A stretch of DNA of 64,000 bases from JABJAG01 sp965222215 (lineage in GTDB: Bacteria > Pseudomonadota > Alphaproteobacteria > UBA6615). The translations under genes were made by a program, and so were the position numbers. The notes beneath the pieces were generated by a model, which did not search any database, was not told where the DNA came from, and saw only the letters and a program-made list of their open reading frames with translations. The stretch is from contig OZ244931.1 in NCBI GenBank assembly GCA_965222215.1, forward strand, positions 2,914,001 through 2,978,000, written 5' to 3'. Positions 24,385-33,216 of the stretch are shown piece by piece; the stretch's first letter is position 1; each line of letters opens with the position of its first letter.

Positions 24385-26022
24385 ATGGCAAATCATTTCG
24401 ATACCCACCTGGACAAGAACGCGGCGAACTACGTGGCGCTGTCCCCGCTGAGCTTCATTCGCCGCTCGGCCACGGTCTACCCGAACCGAACCGCCGTCGT
24501 GCATGGCGACCAGAGCTTCACCTACGACGAATTCTACGCGCGCACGCGGCGCCTGGCCTCGGCGCTCGCCAAGCGCGGCATCGGCAAGGGCGATTGCGTC
24601 GCCTGCATGCTGCCGAACATTCCGCCGATGCTCGAAGCGCATTTCGGTATTCCGATGACCGGCGGCGTCATCAACGCGTTGAACTACCGCCTCGACGCCA
24701 AGGCCATCGCCTTCATCCTCGACCATGGCGAGGCGAAGGTCCTGCTGACCGACACAGAGTTCGCGCCGATCATCAAGGAAGCCCTCGAACTCTGCGAGGC
24801 CAACCCCATCGTGATCGATATCGATGACCCGGAGGGCCCGGGCGGCGAGCGGCTGGGCGAGATGGAGTATGAGGAATTCATCGCCACCGGCGATTCCGAC
24901 TATGCGTGGGACCTGCCCGCAGACGAATGGGACGCCATCGCCCTGAACTACACGTCAGGCACCACCGGCAACCCGAAAGGCGTGGTGTTCCACCATCGCG
25001 GCGCCTATCTGAACGCCGTCGGCAACGTATTCACCTGGGGCGCAACCGGCGGGCCGGTCTACCTGTGGACCCTGCCGATGTTCCACTGCAACGGCTGGTG
25101 CTTCACCTGGGGCGTGACGGCGGTGGGCGGCACCAACGTGTGCCTGCGCAACGTGGCGAGCGACACGATCTACGAGGCCATCGCCACCCGCGGCATCACC
25201 CATCTGTGCGGCGCGCCTATCGTCATGCAGATGATCGTGAATGCCAGCGACGTGGACCGGCGTGAATTCGAACAGGACGTGGAGTTCATGACCGCGGCCG
25301 CGCCGCCGCCCGCCGCCGTGCTGGCGAGCATGGCCGAACAGGGCATCCGCGTGACGCACGTGTACGGCCTGACCGAGATTTACGGCCCGGCCATCATCTG
25401 CGCCTGGCAGGACGAGTGGGACGACCTTCCCCTGGAAGAACGCGCCCGGCTGCAGTCACGCCAGGGCGTGCCCTACGAAGTGCTGGAAGACATGATGGTG
25501 GCGGACTCGGAGACCCTCGAACCCGTGCCGCAGGACGGCGAAACCATGGGCGAGGTGTTCACCCGCGGCAACGTCACCATGAAAGGCTATCTGAAAAACC
25601 CGACGGCCACGGACGAGGCCTTCGCGGGCGGCTGGTTCCATACCGGCGACCTCGGTGTCTGGCACCAGGACGGCTACATCGAACTGAAGGACCGGTCGAA
25701 GGACATCATTATCTCCGGCGGCGAAAATATCTCGTCGATCGAGGTCGAGGACGCGCTGTACAAGCACAAGGCGGTTTCCGCCGTCGGTGTGGTGGCCTGG
25801 CCGGACGAAAAATGGGGCGAGACGCCCTGTGCCTTCGTGGAGCTGAAGCCGGGCGCGGAAGCGAGCGAAGAAGACATCATCCAGCATTGCCGGGAAAACC
25901 TGGCGCACTTCAAATGCCCGCGCCACGTGGTCTTCGGCCCGCTGCCGAAAACCTCGACCGGCAAAATCCAGAAATTCAAACTGCGCGACCAGGCGGTCGA
26001 ACTCGCCAGCGCCGCGCAGTAG
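24385..26022 (+). CDS. Acyl-CoA synthetase (AMP-forming), medium/long-chain type
   Basis: A 545-residue adenylate-forming ligase that activates a fatty or other carboxylic acid with ATP and CoA. The P-loop is YTSGTTGNPKGV near residues 189-200; later cores are YGLTEIYGPA, GWFHTGDLGVWHQDGYIELK, DRSKDIIISGGENISSIEVE and the C-terminal catalytic lysine region TSTGKIQKFKLR. The sequence resembles the AlkK/FadD3-like group. It follows DUF1192 at 31 bases. No membrane segment, so cytoplasmic or peripheral. Confidence 0.93.
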   Translation: MANHFDTHLDKNAANYVALSPLSFIRRSATVYPNRTAVVHGDQSFTYDEFYARTRRLASALAKRGIGKGDCVACMLPNIPPMLEAHFGIPMTGGVINALNYRLDAKAIAFILDHGEAKVLLTDTEFAPIIKEALELCEANPIVIDIDDPEGPGGERLGEMEYEEFIATGDSDYAWDLPADEWDAIALNYTSGTTGNPKGVVFHHRGAYLNAVGNVFTWGATGGPVYLWTLPMFHCNGWCFTWGVTAVGGTNVCLRNVASDTIYEAIATRGITHLCGAPIVMQMIVNASDVDRREFEQDVEFMTAAAPPPAAVLASMAEQGIRVTHVYGLTEIYGPAIICAWQDEWDDLPLEERARLQSRQGVPYEVLEDMMVADSETLEPVPQDGETMGEVFTRGNVTMKGYLKNPTATDEAFAGGWFHTGDLGVWHQDGYIELKDRSKDIIISGGENISSIEVEDALYKHKAVSAVGVVAWPDEKWGETPCAFVELKPGAEASEEDIIQHCRENLAHFKCPRHVVFGPLPKTSTGKIQKFKLRDQAVELASAAQ

Positions 26023-26033
26023 CCGAACGCAAA

Positions 26034-26059
26034 AGAGGCGGCCCGGACGGGTCGCCTCT
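26034..26059. terminator. Imperfect hairpin between convergent genes
   Basis: Seven-bp arms (26034-26040 with 26053-26059) extended by a G-T pair and three G-C pairs; AAAA lies to the left, giving a U-tract for the minus-strand DUF465 gene, while the right side is weak. Confidence 0.55.
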
Positions 26060-26088
26060 CGTGTTCGTCTAGATTTTCGGAAGCCCCG

Positions 26089-26256
26089 TCAGGTCGCTTC
26101 GAGGTTCGTGATTTCGTCCTTCAGGGCCAGTTTTTGACGTTTCAATTCCATAATCGCCGTTTCGTCGGGTGAAGGCCGGTGACTTTCACCCTCGATGGCC
26201 TGTTCCAGGCTGGCATGTCTGCGCTTCAACTCGTCAATTCTCGGCTGGACTGTCAC
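26089..26256 (-). CDS. DUF465 (YdcH-like) small protein, copy 1
   Basis: A 55-residue protein starting at GTG: TVQPRIDELKRRHASLEQAI, a linker with SHRPSPDET, then IMELKRQKLALKDEITNLEA. The two amphipathic helices with KRQKLALKDEI are the DUF465 signature. It is too short for many gene finders. It is divergent from a second DUF465 gene about 150 bases away. Function unknown in the family. Confidence 0.85.
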   Translation of the reverse strand: MTVQPRIDELKRRHASLEQAIEGESHRPSPDETAIMELKRQKLALKDEITNLEAT

Positions 26257-26408
26257 GTGTAGCGTCTCCCCATCTGGCGTTTCGAAATACTTTCGACCCG
26301 GAAATCGTAAGACGAATCGGGGCGGCTTGCAAAGCGTCTCTTATCCCGGGTGCGCTCGTCCCGGCGTCGCCGCTATACTCAGGAGAAATTCCAGGCAGGA
26401 TCACACCG

Positions 26409-26624
26409 GTGACGAACGATACCCAGGTCGACCAGGACGAACTTCGAAAGCGTCTCACGGAGTTGCGCAGCGAGCATCGCGACCTTGATGACGTGATTGC
26501 GCATATCGGCGAGGAACGGCCGTTCGATCAGCTGCAGATTCAGCGGCTGAAAAAACGCAAGCTCGGCCTGAAGGACGAGATCCTGAAGATCGAAGACCAG
26601 CTGCTGCCGGACATCATCGCCTGA
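26409..26624 (+). CDS. DUF465 (YdcH-like) small protein, copy 2
   Basis: A 71-residue two-helix protein: ELRKRLTELRSEHRDLDDVI, loop GEERPFDQLQ, then IQRLKKRKLGLKDEILKIED. It starts at GTG 26409; the longer open frame upstream has no ribosome site and reads through the divergent promoter. The KxxKLxLKDEI core is shared with copy 1, so they are paralogues. It converges on the diguanylate cyclase gene. Confidence 0.88.
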   Translation: MTNDTQVDQDELRKRLTELRSEHRDLDDVIAHIGEERPFDQLQIQRLKKRKLGLKDEILKIEDQLLPDIIA

Positions 26625-26644
26625 CAGGCGGGATAGCCGGGCGG

Positions 26645-27388
26645 TCAGGCGCCCGCGCGGCGCTGCTTCTGCTCGTACATCGCCTTGTCGGCGCGGCTCA
26701 ACGCTTCGCCCGCATCCTCTCCGCCGGAGAAGGTGTAGGCACCGAACGACACGGACAGTGGAAGCTGGTTGCCTTCCCATTCAAAGGGCGTGCCCTCGAT
26801 GCGGGCGGACAGGGACGCGGCCTTCTCCTGCGCGGAGTCACCGCCGGCCTGGGCCAGGATGACACCGAATTCATCGCCGCCGAGGCGGCCGACCAGGTCC
26901 GATTCGCGGATATTCTCCGAAAGCAGCATCGCCACGTGCTGAAGCGCGGCGTCACCCGCGGCATGGCCGTAGGTGTCGTTGATTTCCTTGAACCCGTTGA
27001 TGTCGAAATAGAGCACGCTCGTCTGGGCGTTGTAGCGCTCGGCATACGCCATCATCCGGCTCATCTCGCGCACGAACGCGCGCCGGTTGGCCACGGGCAC
27101 GAGCGTATCCTCGTCAGCCAGTTTTTCGAGGTAGTTGATGCGGTGCCGGGCCTGGCTGAGCTCCTCGCGCATCCGCTGAACTTCCTTCATCAGCATGTCG
27201 AGGGCCTGGCGGACCTTCGGGGTCAACTCCGCCTCGGTCAGCCCCGCGATGGTCGCGACATCCCCGGCCGGGCGTGCGGGTGCGGCCGCAGCCGCCTCAC
27301 CGCCGCCATAGGCCCGGCTGGCGGCCTCCGCACGGCTGGCGGGCACGACACTGCCGGTGCTCTGGGGGCGGGTGCGATCTATCTTCAT
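26645..27388 (-). CDS. Diguanylate cyclase (GGDEF) with intact active and inhibitory sites
   Basis: A 247-residue cytoplasmic protein. Residues 1-50 are disordered and Ala-rich, 55-90 form a helix/coiled coil (KVRQALDMLMKEVQRMREEL), and 90-245 are a GGDEF domain. The active-site loop is GGDEF at 170-174 and the allosteric I-site RESD at 161-164 is spaced five residues before it, so the enzyme should make cyclic di-GMP and be product-inhibited. No sensory, receiver or membrane domain is seen. I use ATG 27388 (MKIDRTRP); the longer frame overlaps the purE leader. It is divergent from purE. Confidence 0.92.
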   Translation of the reverse strand: MKIDRTRPQSTGSVVPASRAEAASRAYGGGEAAAAAPARPAGDVATIAGLTEAELTPKVRQALDMLMKEVQRMREELSQARHRINYLEKLADEDTLVPVANRRAFVREMSRMMAYAERYNAQTSVLYFDINGFKEINDTYGHAAGDAALQHVAMLLSENIRESDLVGRLGGDEFGVILAQAGGDSAQEKAASLSARIEGTPFEWEGNQLPLSVSFGAYTFSGGEDAGEALSRADKAMYEQKQRRAGA

Positions 27389-27519
27389 GCTCAGTCCTGT
27401 GGCGTCGATAACCGGGCGCCACCCGGAAGATGGCACTAAACTACGCGCCGACAGCCTAGCAGGCCAATGGTTAACAAAGCTTTTCGCACGGTAACGACGC
27501 ATGCGCGCCCCGCGCACGC

Positions 27520-27547
27520 TTGCCACGGGCCCACCCGGACCTATAAT
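27520..27547 (+). promoter_or_regulatory. Sigma-70-type promoter of purEK
   Basis: TTGCCA (27520-27525), a 16-base spacer and a perfect TATAAT (27542-27547), about 40 bases upstream of the purE ATG. Confidence 0.75.
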
Positions 27548-27588
27548 CGCCCGCTTTTCCGGGTCCGGGCCCGGCTGGGAGCACGAAT

Positions 27589-28083
27589 ATGGCCGAAACA
27601 CCCCTCGTCGGGATCATCATGGGCAGCCAGTCCGACTGGGAGACCATGCACCATGCCGCCGATACGCTGGAAGCGCTGGGTGTCGCGCACGAGGTCCGGA
27701 TCGTGTCCGCGCACCGCACCCCCGAGCGCATGCGCGACTACGCCCGGACCGCCCGCGAGCGCGGCCTGAAGGTCATCGTCGCCGGCGCCGGCGGCGCCGC
27801 GCACCTGCCCGGCATGACCGCGGCCATGACCCCGCTTCCCGTTTTCGGCGTTCCCGTCGAGAGCAAGGCCCTGTCCGGCATGGACAGCCTGCTGTCGATC
27901 GCCCAGATGCCCGCCGGTATTCCGGTCGGCACGCTGGCCATCGGCCGCGCGGGCGCGGTCAATGCGGCATTGCTCGCCGCCGCCGTGGTCGCGCTGGAAA
28001 ACAGCGCCGTCGCCGACGCGCTGGATGCATGGCGCGCAAAACAGACCGACGCCGTGGCCGACGCGCCCAGCGACAACGGCTGA
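27589..28083 (+). CDS. purE: N5-carboxyaminoimidazole ribonucleotide mutase
   Basis: A 164-residue class I PurE that moves the carboxylate of N5-CAIR to form CAIR in purine synthesis. GIIMGSQSDW (8-17), VSAHRTPERM, the AIR-binding VIVAGAGGAAHLPGMTAAMT, and VGTLAIGRAGAVNAALLAAA are all present. It is followed 8 bases later by purK, which makes its substrate, as is normal. The length is standard. Confidence 0.97.
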   Translation: MAETPLVGIIMGSQSDWETMHHAADTLEALGVAHEVRIVSAHRTPERMRDYARTARERGLKVIVAGAGGAAHLPGMTAAMTPLPVFGVPVESKALSGMDSLLSIAQMPAGIPVGTLAIGRAGAVNAALLAAAVVALENSAVADALDAWRAKQTDAVADAPSDNG

Positions 28084-28091
28084 CACGGACA

Positions 28092-29189
28092 ATGGCTGAC
28101 GCACCCCTGCCACCGGGCGCGACCATCGGAATCCTCGGGGGCGGACAGTTGGGCCGCATGACGGCGCTGGCGGCCGCGAACCTCGGCTATCGCTGCCATA
28201 TCTTTTGCCAGCGCGCGGACGAGCCCGCCGCGCAGGTGGCCCACGCGACGACCGTGGCACCCTTCGACGACGAGAACGCGCTCGACGCGTTCGCGCAGGC
28301 GGTCGATGTCGCCACGCTGGAATTCGAGAATGTCCCCATCGCGAGCCTGGAGAGAATCGCGGCGAACACACCGGTATTCCCATCCCCGGACGTGCAGGCG
28401 GTGGCTCAGAACCGGCTGCGCGAGAAGGACTTCGCGAACGCCAACGGGATCACCACCGCGCCGTACCGCGCGGTCGGATCGGCGGACGAACTCCGCACCG
28501 CAGTCGCGGAGATCGGCACGCCCTCGGTCCTGAAGACCGTGCGTTTCGGCTATGACGGCAAGGGCCAGGTTGCGGTCCGCGAAGACACCGACCTCGACAC
28601 CGCATGGACCGACAGCGGCGCCGGGCCGGATACCGACGGCGGCATCCTGGAAGGTTTCGTGGATTTCGACTGCGAGGTGTCGGTGATCGTCGCGCGCGGG
28701 CGCGGCGGCGAGGTGTCCGCCTACATCCCCGTCGAGAACCGCCACCGCAACCATATTCTCGACGAGACCATCGCGCCCGCCGGTATCCCCGCTGCCACCG
28801 CCACCGCCGCGCACGACGCCGCGCTCCGGCTGACCGAAGCGCTGGACGTCGTGGGCCTGCTGGCCATCGAAATGTTCGTCACGGCCGACGGCGATGTGCT
28901 GGTCAACGAGATCGCGCCCCGCCCCCACAATTCCGGTCACTGGACCATGGATGCCTGCCGCACCGGGCAGTTCGAGCAACTCGTGCGCGCGATCTGCGGC
29001 CTGCCGCTCGGCGACCCGTCCCGGCGCTGCGATGCCGTGATGAAGAACCTGATCGGCGATGAGGTCGAGACCTGGCGGGAACATCTCGCGGACCCGCATG
29101 CGAAGCTGCATCTCTACGGCAAGGCGGAAACCCGGCCCGGTCGCAAGATGGGGCATGTGAATTTTCTCGGGAAACCGGTTGCGGACTAG
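28092..29189 (+). CDS. purK: N5-carboxyaminoimidazole ribonucleotide synthase
   Basis: A 365-residue ATP-grasp ligase that carboxylates AIR with bicarbonate and ATP. N-terminal IGILGGGQLGRMTALAA, central FGYDGKGQVAV, CEVSVIVARG and the metal/ATP region VNEIAPRPHNSGHWTMDAC are diagnostic. It forms the purEK operon with the gene upstream. Its stop codon overlaps by four bases the end of the convergent COQ9 gene. Confidence 0.96.
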   Translation: MADAPLPPGATIGILGGGQLGRMTALAAANLGYRCHIFCQRADEPAAQVAHATTVAPFDDENALDAFAQAVDVATLEFENVPIASLERIAANTPVFPSPDVQAVAQNRLREKDFANANGITTAPYRAVGSADELRTAVAEIGTPSVLKTVRFGYDGKGQVAVREDTDLDTAWTDSGAGPDTDGGILEGFVDFDCEVSVIVARGRGGEVSAYIPVENRHRNHILDETIAPAGIPAATATAAHDAALRLTEALDVVGLLAIEMFVTADGDVLVNEIAPRPHNSGHWTMDACRTGQFEQLVRAICGLPLGDPSRRCDAVMKNLIGDEVETWREHLADPHAKLHLYGKAETRPGRKMGHVNFLGKPVAD

Positions 29190-29860
29190 AGCGCGCCGCC
29201 CTCGCGCAGGCGTTCGGCGACCAGCCGGGCAAACCGCTTCGGGTTCGGCAGGTTCATGGCCGCGCCGCTGAACTTTTCGCGCACCTTCGGAATCTGCATC
29301 ACATTCCCGATCCGGCGGTCGAGAAACGCCCAGGTGTCGGCTGAATCCTCGGAGCTGTCGTCCAGCCAGAACAGCATGGTCGAGGTGTAGACCCCCGCCA
29401 GGGTCGCGCGCTTGGTGTAGAAGCTGAAATCGGTCGAGCGGTCGCCGGCGGCGTGCCACATGTCGTCGACGGTCCGGTACAGCGCGCGCGTCCCGCGCCG
29501 CAGATGCGGCGGGCGCGACATGTGCGTGATGGCGCGGCGCGCCGCGTCGCGATGACCGGCCACGGCCTCGATGCGCGCGCGCACGAGAAACGCGATCCGG
29601 TCCCGGAACCGCATGCTGTCAGGGTCGGCGGCGGCATAGGCGTCCAGCATCGCCAGATCGCTCACCGCGCTCCAGGCGAGAATGGCGTCGGCCGGGCCGC
29701 CCGGGAATGCCAGCTCCGCGGTCGCGGGATCGAGGCCGGCGTCTTCGGCGGCGAGACGCAGCGCGCGCGACGTCCAGCCCTCGAACGGGATATGGCCGAG
29801 CACGGCCGCGAGAATCTTCCCGCGCTCTTCCGACATGTACGTCGCGCCGCCGTCAGTCAT
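29186..29860 (-). CDS. COQ9 family ubiquinone-biosynthesis accessory protein
   Basis: A 224-residue helical, TetR-like COQ9 protein: PFEGWTSRALRLAAEDAGLD, ELAFPGGPADAILAWSAVSD, then a C-terminal lipid-binding part (KRATLAGVYTSTMLFWLDDS). In eukaryotes COQ9 presents ubiquinone intermediates to COQ7; alphaproteobacterial members are presumed to do the same. The ATG at 29860 (MTDGGATYMSEER) lies inside the end of def, an eight-base overlap, so the pair is translationally coupled. Confidence 0.9.
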   Translation of the reverse strand: MTDGGATYMSEERGKILAAVLGHIPFEGWTSRALRLAAEDAGLDPATAELAFPGGPADAILAWSAVSDLAMLDAYAAADPDSMRFRDRIAFLVRARIEAVAGHRDAARRAITHMSRPPHLRRGTRALYRTVDDMWHAAGDRSTDFSFYTKRATLAGVYTSTMLFWLDDSSEDSADTWAFLDRRIGNVMQIPKVREKFSGAAMNLPNPKRFARLVAERLREGGAL

Positions 29861-30446
29861 CGCCCGTCTCTGCGGGCGTCTCGGCGGCAGCCTCGCTCTC
29901 GGATTGGGGCTGCGCCTTACCCAGTTCCTCGACAAAACCGAATTGCGACATGTCCTCGATCCGCGAGGGGTAGAGGATGCCGTCCAGATGGTCGTATTCG
30001 TGCTGGATCACCCGGGCGTGGAAACCTTCCGCCTCCAGCACGACCTCCTCGTTATCCAGCGTGCGATAGGTCACCCGGACTTTGTTATGGCGGCGAACCG
30101 GACCGGCCATGCCGGGAACCGAGAGACAGGCCTCGAAACCGACATTGGTCTCCTCGCCCAGCAATTCGACGACCGGGTTGACCATGACCGTCAGCGGTAC
30201 GCCACCATCGGCCCCTTCGCCGTCGCCGTCTTCCCCGGCGGCACGGCCGCCATCCACGAAGTAGACAAGAATGCGCCACGGCATGTGCACCTGCGGCGCG
30301 GCGAGGCCGGTCCCGTCGGCGTCGTGCATGGTCTCGACCATGGCATCGACCAGCCGCGCAACGTCGGGCGCGCTCGGGTCGGGCACGTCGACGGCGCGCT
30401 GCCGGAGGATCGGGTGGCCCATACGGGCAATTTTGAGGATCGCCAT
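29853..30446 (-). CDS. def: Peptide deformylase
   Basis: A 197-residue metalloenzyme that removes the formyl group from new proteins. Motif 1 GTGLAAPQ (45-52), motif 2 EACLS (105-109; the more common form is EGCLS, but the Cys ligand is kept) and motif 3 HEYDH (149-153) are intact. A 15-residue acidic/glycine insertion around residues 66-82 and an acidic disordered tail after 165 are unusual. The ATG at 30446 gives the canonical start MAILKIARMGHPILRQ. Confidence 0.95.
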   Translation of the reverse strand: MAILKIARMGHPILRQRAVDVPDPSAPDVARLVDAMVETMHDADGTGLAAPQVHMPWRILVYFVDGGRAAGEDGDGEGADGGVPLTVMVNPVVELLGEETNVGFEACLSVPGMAGPVRRHNKVRVTYRTLDNEEVVLEAEGFHARVIQHEYDHLDGILYPSRIEDMSQFGFVEELGKAQPQSESEAAAETPAETGDD

Positions 30447-30559
30447 GGCCGGAATATGTGCGTGGACCACGCCGAGGTAAAGGGGTCGCGGCAAGGGGGT
30501 CGCGGGGGGCGGCGAGATGACGCTATGCTTCGCGCCAGTATTTCAACGGGAGCAGCCCC

Positions 30560-31402
30560 TTGGCCGCCAAAACCTACATCGACGGCGACTGGCATGACGG
30601 CAATGTGCCTGTCATTGGCGCCACCTCGCATGCCATCTGGCTGGGGTCCATCGCCTTCGACGGCGCGCGCGCGTTCGAGGGCGTGACCCCAGATCTCGAC
30701 CGGCACTGCCAGCGGGTCGTGAACTCCGCGCGGGCGATGCACCTGGAATCGCCGCTGACGGCGGGCGAAATCATGGAGATCGGCCTCGACGGGGTCCGCC
30801 GGTTCGGCCCGGATGCGGAAGTCTATATCCGACCCATGCTCTACGCCGACGCCGGGCTTGGCCTGCTGGCGCCCGATCCGGAATCGACCCGGTTCGTGCT
30901 GACGGTCTTCGACGCCCCGATGCCGACCGGCGAGGGCTTCAGCGCCTGCGTGAGCCCCTACCGCCGCCCCGGCCCGGAAACCGCCCCGACCGACGCCAAG
31001 GCGTCCTGCCACTATCCGAACTCGTCCCGCGCCATCATCGACGCCCGCGACCGGGGCTTCCAGAACCCGGTGATGTGCGACGCGCTGGGCCATGTGGCGG
31101 AGTTCGCCACCTCGAACATCTGGATCGTGAAGGACGGCGTCGCGATCACGCCCGTGCCCAACGGCTCCTTCCTGAACGGCATCACCCGCCAGCGCCTGAT
31201 CGGCCTGATGCGCGACGACGGGATCGAGGTGCAGGAGCGCACGGTGACAATCCAGGACGTCCACGACGCCGACGAGATTTTCAATTCCGGCAACTACGGC
31301 AAGGTGCAACCGGTCACCCGCTTCGAGGACCGCAAGCTCCAGCCCGGCCCGATCTACCGACGGGCGCGGGAACTGTATTGGGATTTTGCGCATTCACGGT
31401 GA
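30560..31402 (+). CDS. ilvE: Branched-chain amino-acid aminotransferase, TTG start
   Basis: A 280-residue class IV PLP aminotransferase. The cofactor lysine is K147 in TDAKASCHYPNSSRA; other marks are GSIAFDGARAFEG, VYIRPMLYADAG, AEFATSNIWIVKDG and FLNGITRQRLIGLM. It interconverts branched-chain 2-oxo acids and amino acids. No ATG precedes the first conserved block, so the start is TTG at 30560 with CGGGAG upstream. It is divergent from def. Confidence 0.92.
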   Translation: MAAKTYIDGDWHDGNVPVIGATSHAIWLGSIAFDGARAFEGVTPDLDRHCQRVVNSARAMHLESPLTAGEIMEIGLDGVRRFGPDAEVYIRPMLYADAGLGLLAPDPESTRFVLTVFDAPMPTGEGFSACVSPYRRPGPETAPTDAKASCHYPNSSRAIIDARDRGFQNPVMCDALGHVAEFATSNIWIVKDGVAITPVPNGSFLNGITRQRLIGLMRDDGIEVQERTVTIQDVHDADEIFNSGNYGKVQPVTRFEDRKLQPGPIYRRARELYWDFAHSR

Positions 31403-31431
31403 GTGCGCCCTGAACGAGGACAGACCAAAAT

Positions 31432-31525
31432 TCGTCGTTCCGGCGAAGGCCGGAACCCACGGCTCTCCGAATGGCATATCGCTATAGCTGCGCTCATGGA
31501 TGCTGGCCTTCGCCAGCATGACGAT
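31432..31525. repeat. Dispersed palindromic repeat (TTCCGGC/GCTGGCC type)
   Basis: The gap between ilvE and lysK carries TCGTCGTTCCGGCGAAGGCC GGAA at its left and GGATGCTGGCCTTCGCCAGC ATGACGA at its right, two hairpin arms forming a large palindrome. It is a different sequence type from the TTGCGAG repeats elsewhere in the window. Confidence 0.75.
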
Positions 31526-31531
31526 GGATGA

Positions 31532-33133
31532 CTAGGCCGCGCTCAAGTCCTCGCCGGACAGCGCGCGGCGGATCAGCGCTACCGTTTCGTCGCGGCCGTA
31601 TAGCGCGGCGAAGGAGCCGAAGCGCGGGCCCTGGCTCTGGCCGAACAACACCTCGTAGAGCGCCTTGAACCAGTCGCGCAGCGGCTCGAACGCGTGGTCC
31701 TTGCCGACGGCGTAGACCTCGTTCTGAAGCGCCGCGCCGTCCGCGTCGGCGGGCATCGCCTCGAAGCGCGCGACAAGATCTTCGAGCGCCGCGCGTTCGG
31801 CATCGCTCGGCGCGCGGTAGGCCTTGCTGGGCTTCACGAAATCCCGGTAGTAGGCGATGGCGTGGCCGACAAGGCGGTCGAGCATCGGGCTGTTCGACGG
31901 GGTCGCGCCCTCCGCGTAGCGCGCGATAAAGCCCCACAACACGCCCGGGTCTTCCGAGTTGCACGCAGCCGCGAGGTTCAGCAGCAGGCCGAACGAAAGA
32001 TCGGCCCCGGCGGGTGGCACGTCCCCGGCGTGGATGTGCCAGGCCGGGTTCTCGACCTGCTTTTCCGGCTCCTGGTCGGGATAGCTGCGCACGTGCGACA
32101 GGTACTCGTCGACGGACTTCGGGATCACATCGAAGAACAGGCGCTTGGCCGTCTTCGGCTTGGCGAACATGAACTGCGACAGGCTCTCGGGCGGGCCGTA
32201 GGTCAGCCATTCCTCGATGGTCAGGCCGTTGCCGCGCGACTTGGAAATCTTCTCGCCGTTCTCGTCGAGGAACAGCTCGTAGGTCAGGTTCTCCGGCGGC
32301 CGCGCGCCCAGGATGCGCGCGATTTTCCCGGACAGGTTCACGGAATCGATCAGGTCCTTGCCGGACATCTCGTAGTCGACCTCCAGCGCAACCCAGCGCA
32401 TCGCCCAGTCGGCCTTCCACTGCAGCTTGCAGGCCCCGCCGGTGACCGGCGTTTCCACGGTCTCGCCGGTGTCGGGGTCGCGATAGACGACGGTGCCTGC
32501 GTCCGGGTCGATCTTCTCCATCGGCACCTGCAGCACGACGCCGGTGCGCGGACAGATCGGCAGGAACGGGCTGTAGGTCGCCCGGCGTTCCTCGCCAAGC
32601 GTCGGCAGGATGACCGCCATGACCTCGTCGTAGTTCGCCAGCATCTTCAGCAGCGTCGCGTCGAACTCACCGGCGCGATACGCCTCGGTCGAGCTGCGGA
32701 AATCGTAGTCGAAGCCGAACGTGTCGAGAAACGCCTGCAGGCGTGCGTTGTTGTGCGCGCCGAAGCTGTCATGGGTGCCGAACGGGTCGGGCACCGCCGT
32801 GAGCGGCTTGCCGAGATGCCCGGTCAGCATCTCCTGCTCGGGCACGTTCTCGGGTACCTTGCGCAGCCCGTCCATGTCGTCGGAAAACGCGATCAGCCGG
32901 GTCGGGATATCCGACATCGCGGCGAACGCATTGCGCACCATGGTCGTGCGGGCCACCTCGCCGAAGGTGCCGATATGCGGCAGGCCGGACGGTCCGTAAC
33001 CCGTCTCGAACAGCACATAGCCCTTGTCGGGCGCATGCGACGCATCGGCGCCGCCGAGGCGCTTGACGATGCTGCGTGCTTCCTGGAACGGCCACGCCTT
33101 TGCGGCGTCAGCCAGTTCGCGATCGATGGACAT
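31532..33133 (-). CDS. lysK: Lysyl-tRNA synthetase, class I
   Basis: A 533-residue class I enzyme charging tRNA-Lys. The HIGH-type motif is HIGT (53-56) and the KMSKS-type loop is KISKS near residue 295; GYGPSGLPHIGTFGEVARTT and FSDDMDGLRKVPEN are typical. Class I LysRS replaces the common class II enzyme in archaea and most alphaproteobacteria. The ATG at 33133 (MSIDRELADAAKAW) is preferred over a GTG/ATG six codons earlier. Confidence 0.96.
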   Translation of the reverse strand: MSIDRELADAAKAWPFQEARSIVKRLGGADASHAPDKGYVLFETGYGPSGLPHIGTFGEVARTTMVRNAFAAMSDIPTRLIAFSDDMDGLRKVPENVPEQEMLTGHLGKPLTAVPDPFGTHDSFGAHNNARLQAFLDTFGFDYDFRSSTEAYRAGEFDATLLKMLANYDEVMAVILPTLGEERRATYSPFLPICPRTGVVLQVPMEKIDPDAGTVVYRDPDTGETVETPVTGGACKLQWKADWAMRWVALEVDYEMSGKDLIDSVNLSGKIARILGARPPENLTYELFLDENGEKISKSRGNGLTIEEWLTYGPPESLSQFMFAKPKTAKRLFFDVIPKSVDEYLSHVRSYPDQEPEKQVENPAWHIHAGDVPPAGADLSFGLLLNLAAACNSEDPGVLWGFIARYAEGATPSNSPMLDRLVGHAIAYYRDFVKPSKAYRAPSDAERAALEDLVARFEAMPADADGAALQNEVYAVGKDHAFEPLRDWFKALYEVLFGQSQGPRFGSFAALYGRDETVALIRRALSGEDLSAA

Positions 33134-33216
33134 GGGGATGCGCCCGTTCAATTCCGAAAAACGGGCGGAACCTAGGCTTGGCCCGGTGAAGGGTCAACCG
33201 GCTGGCGGACGTCCGG

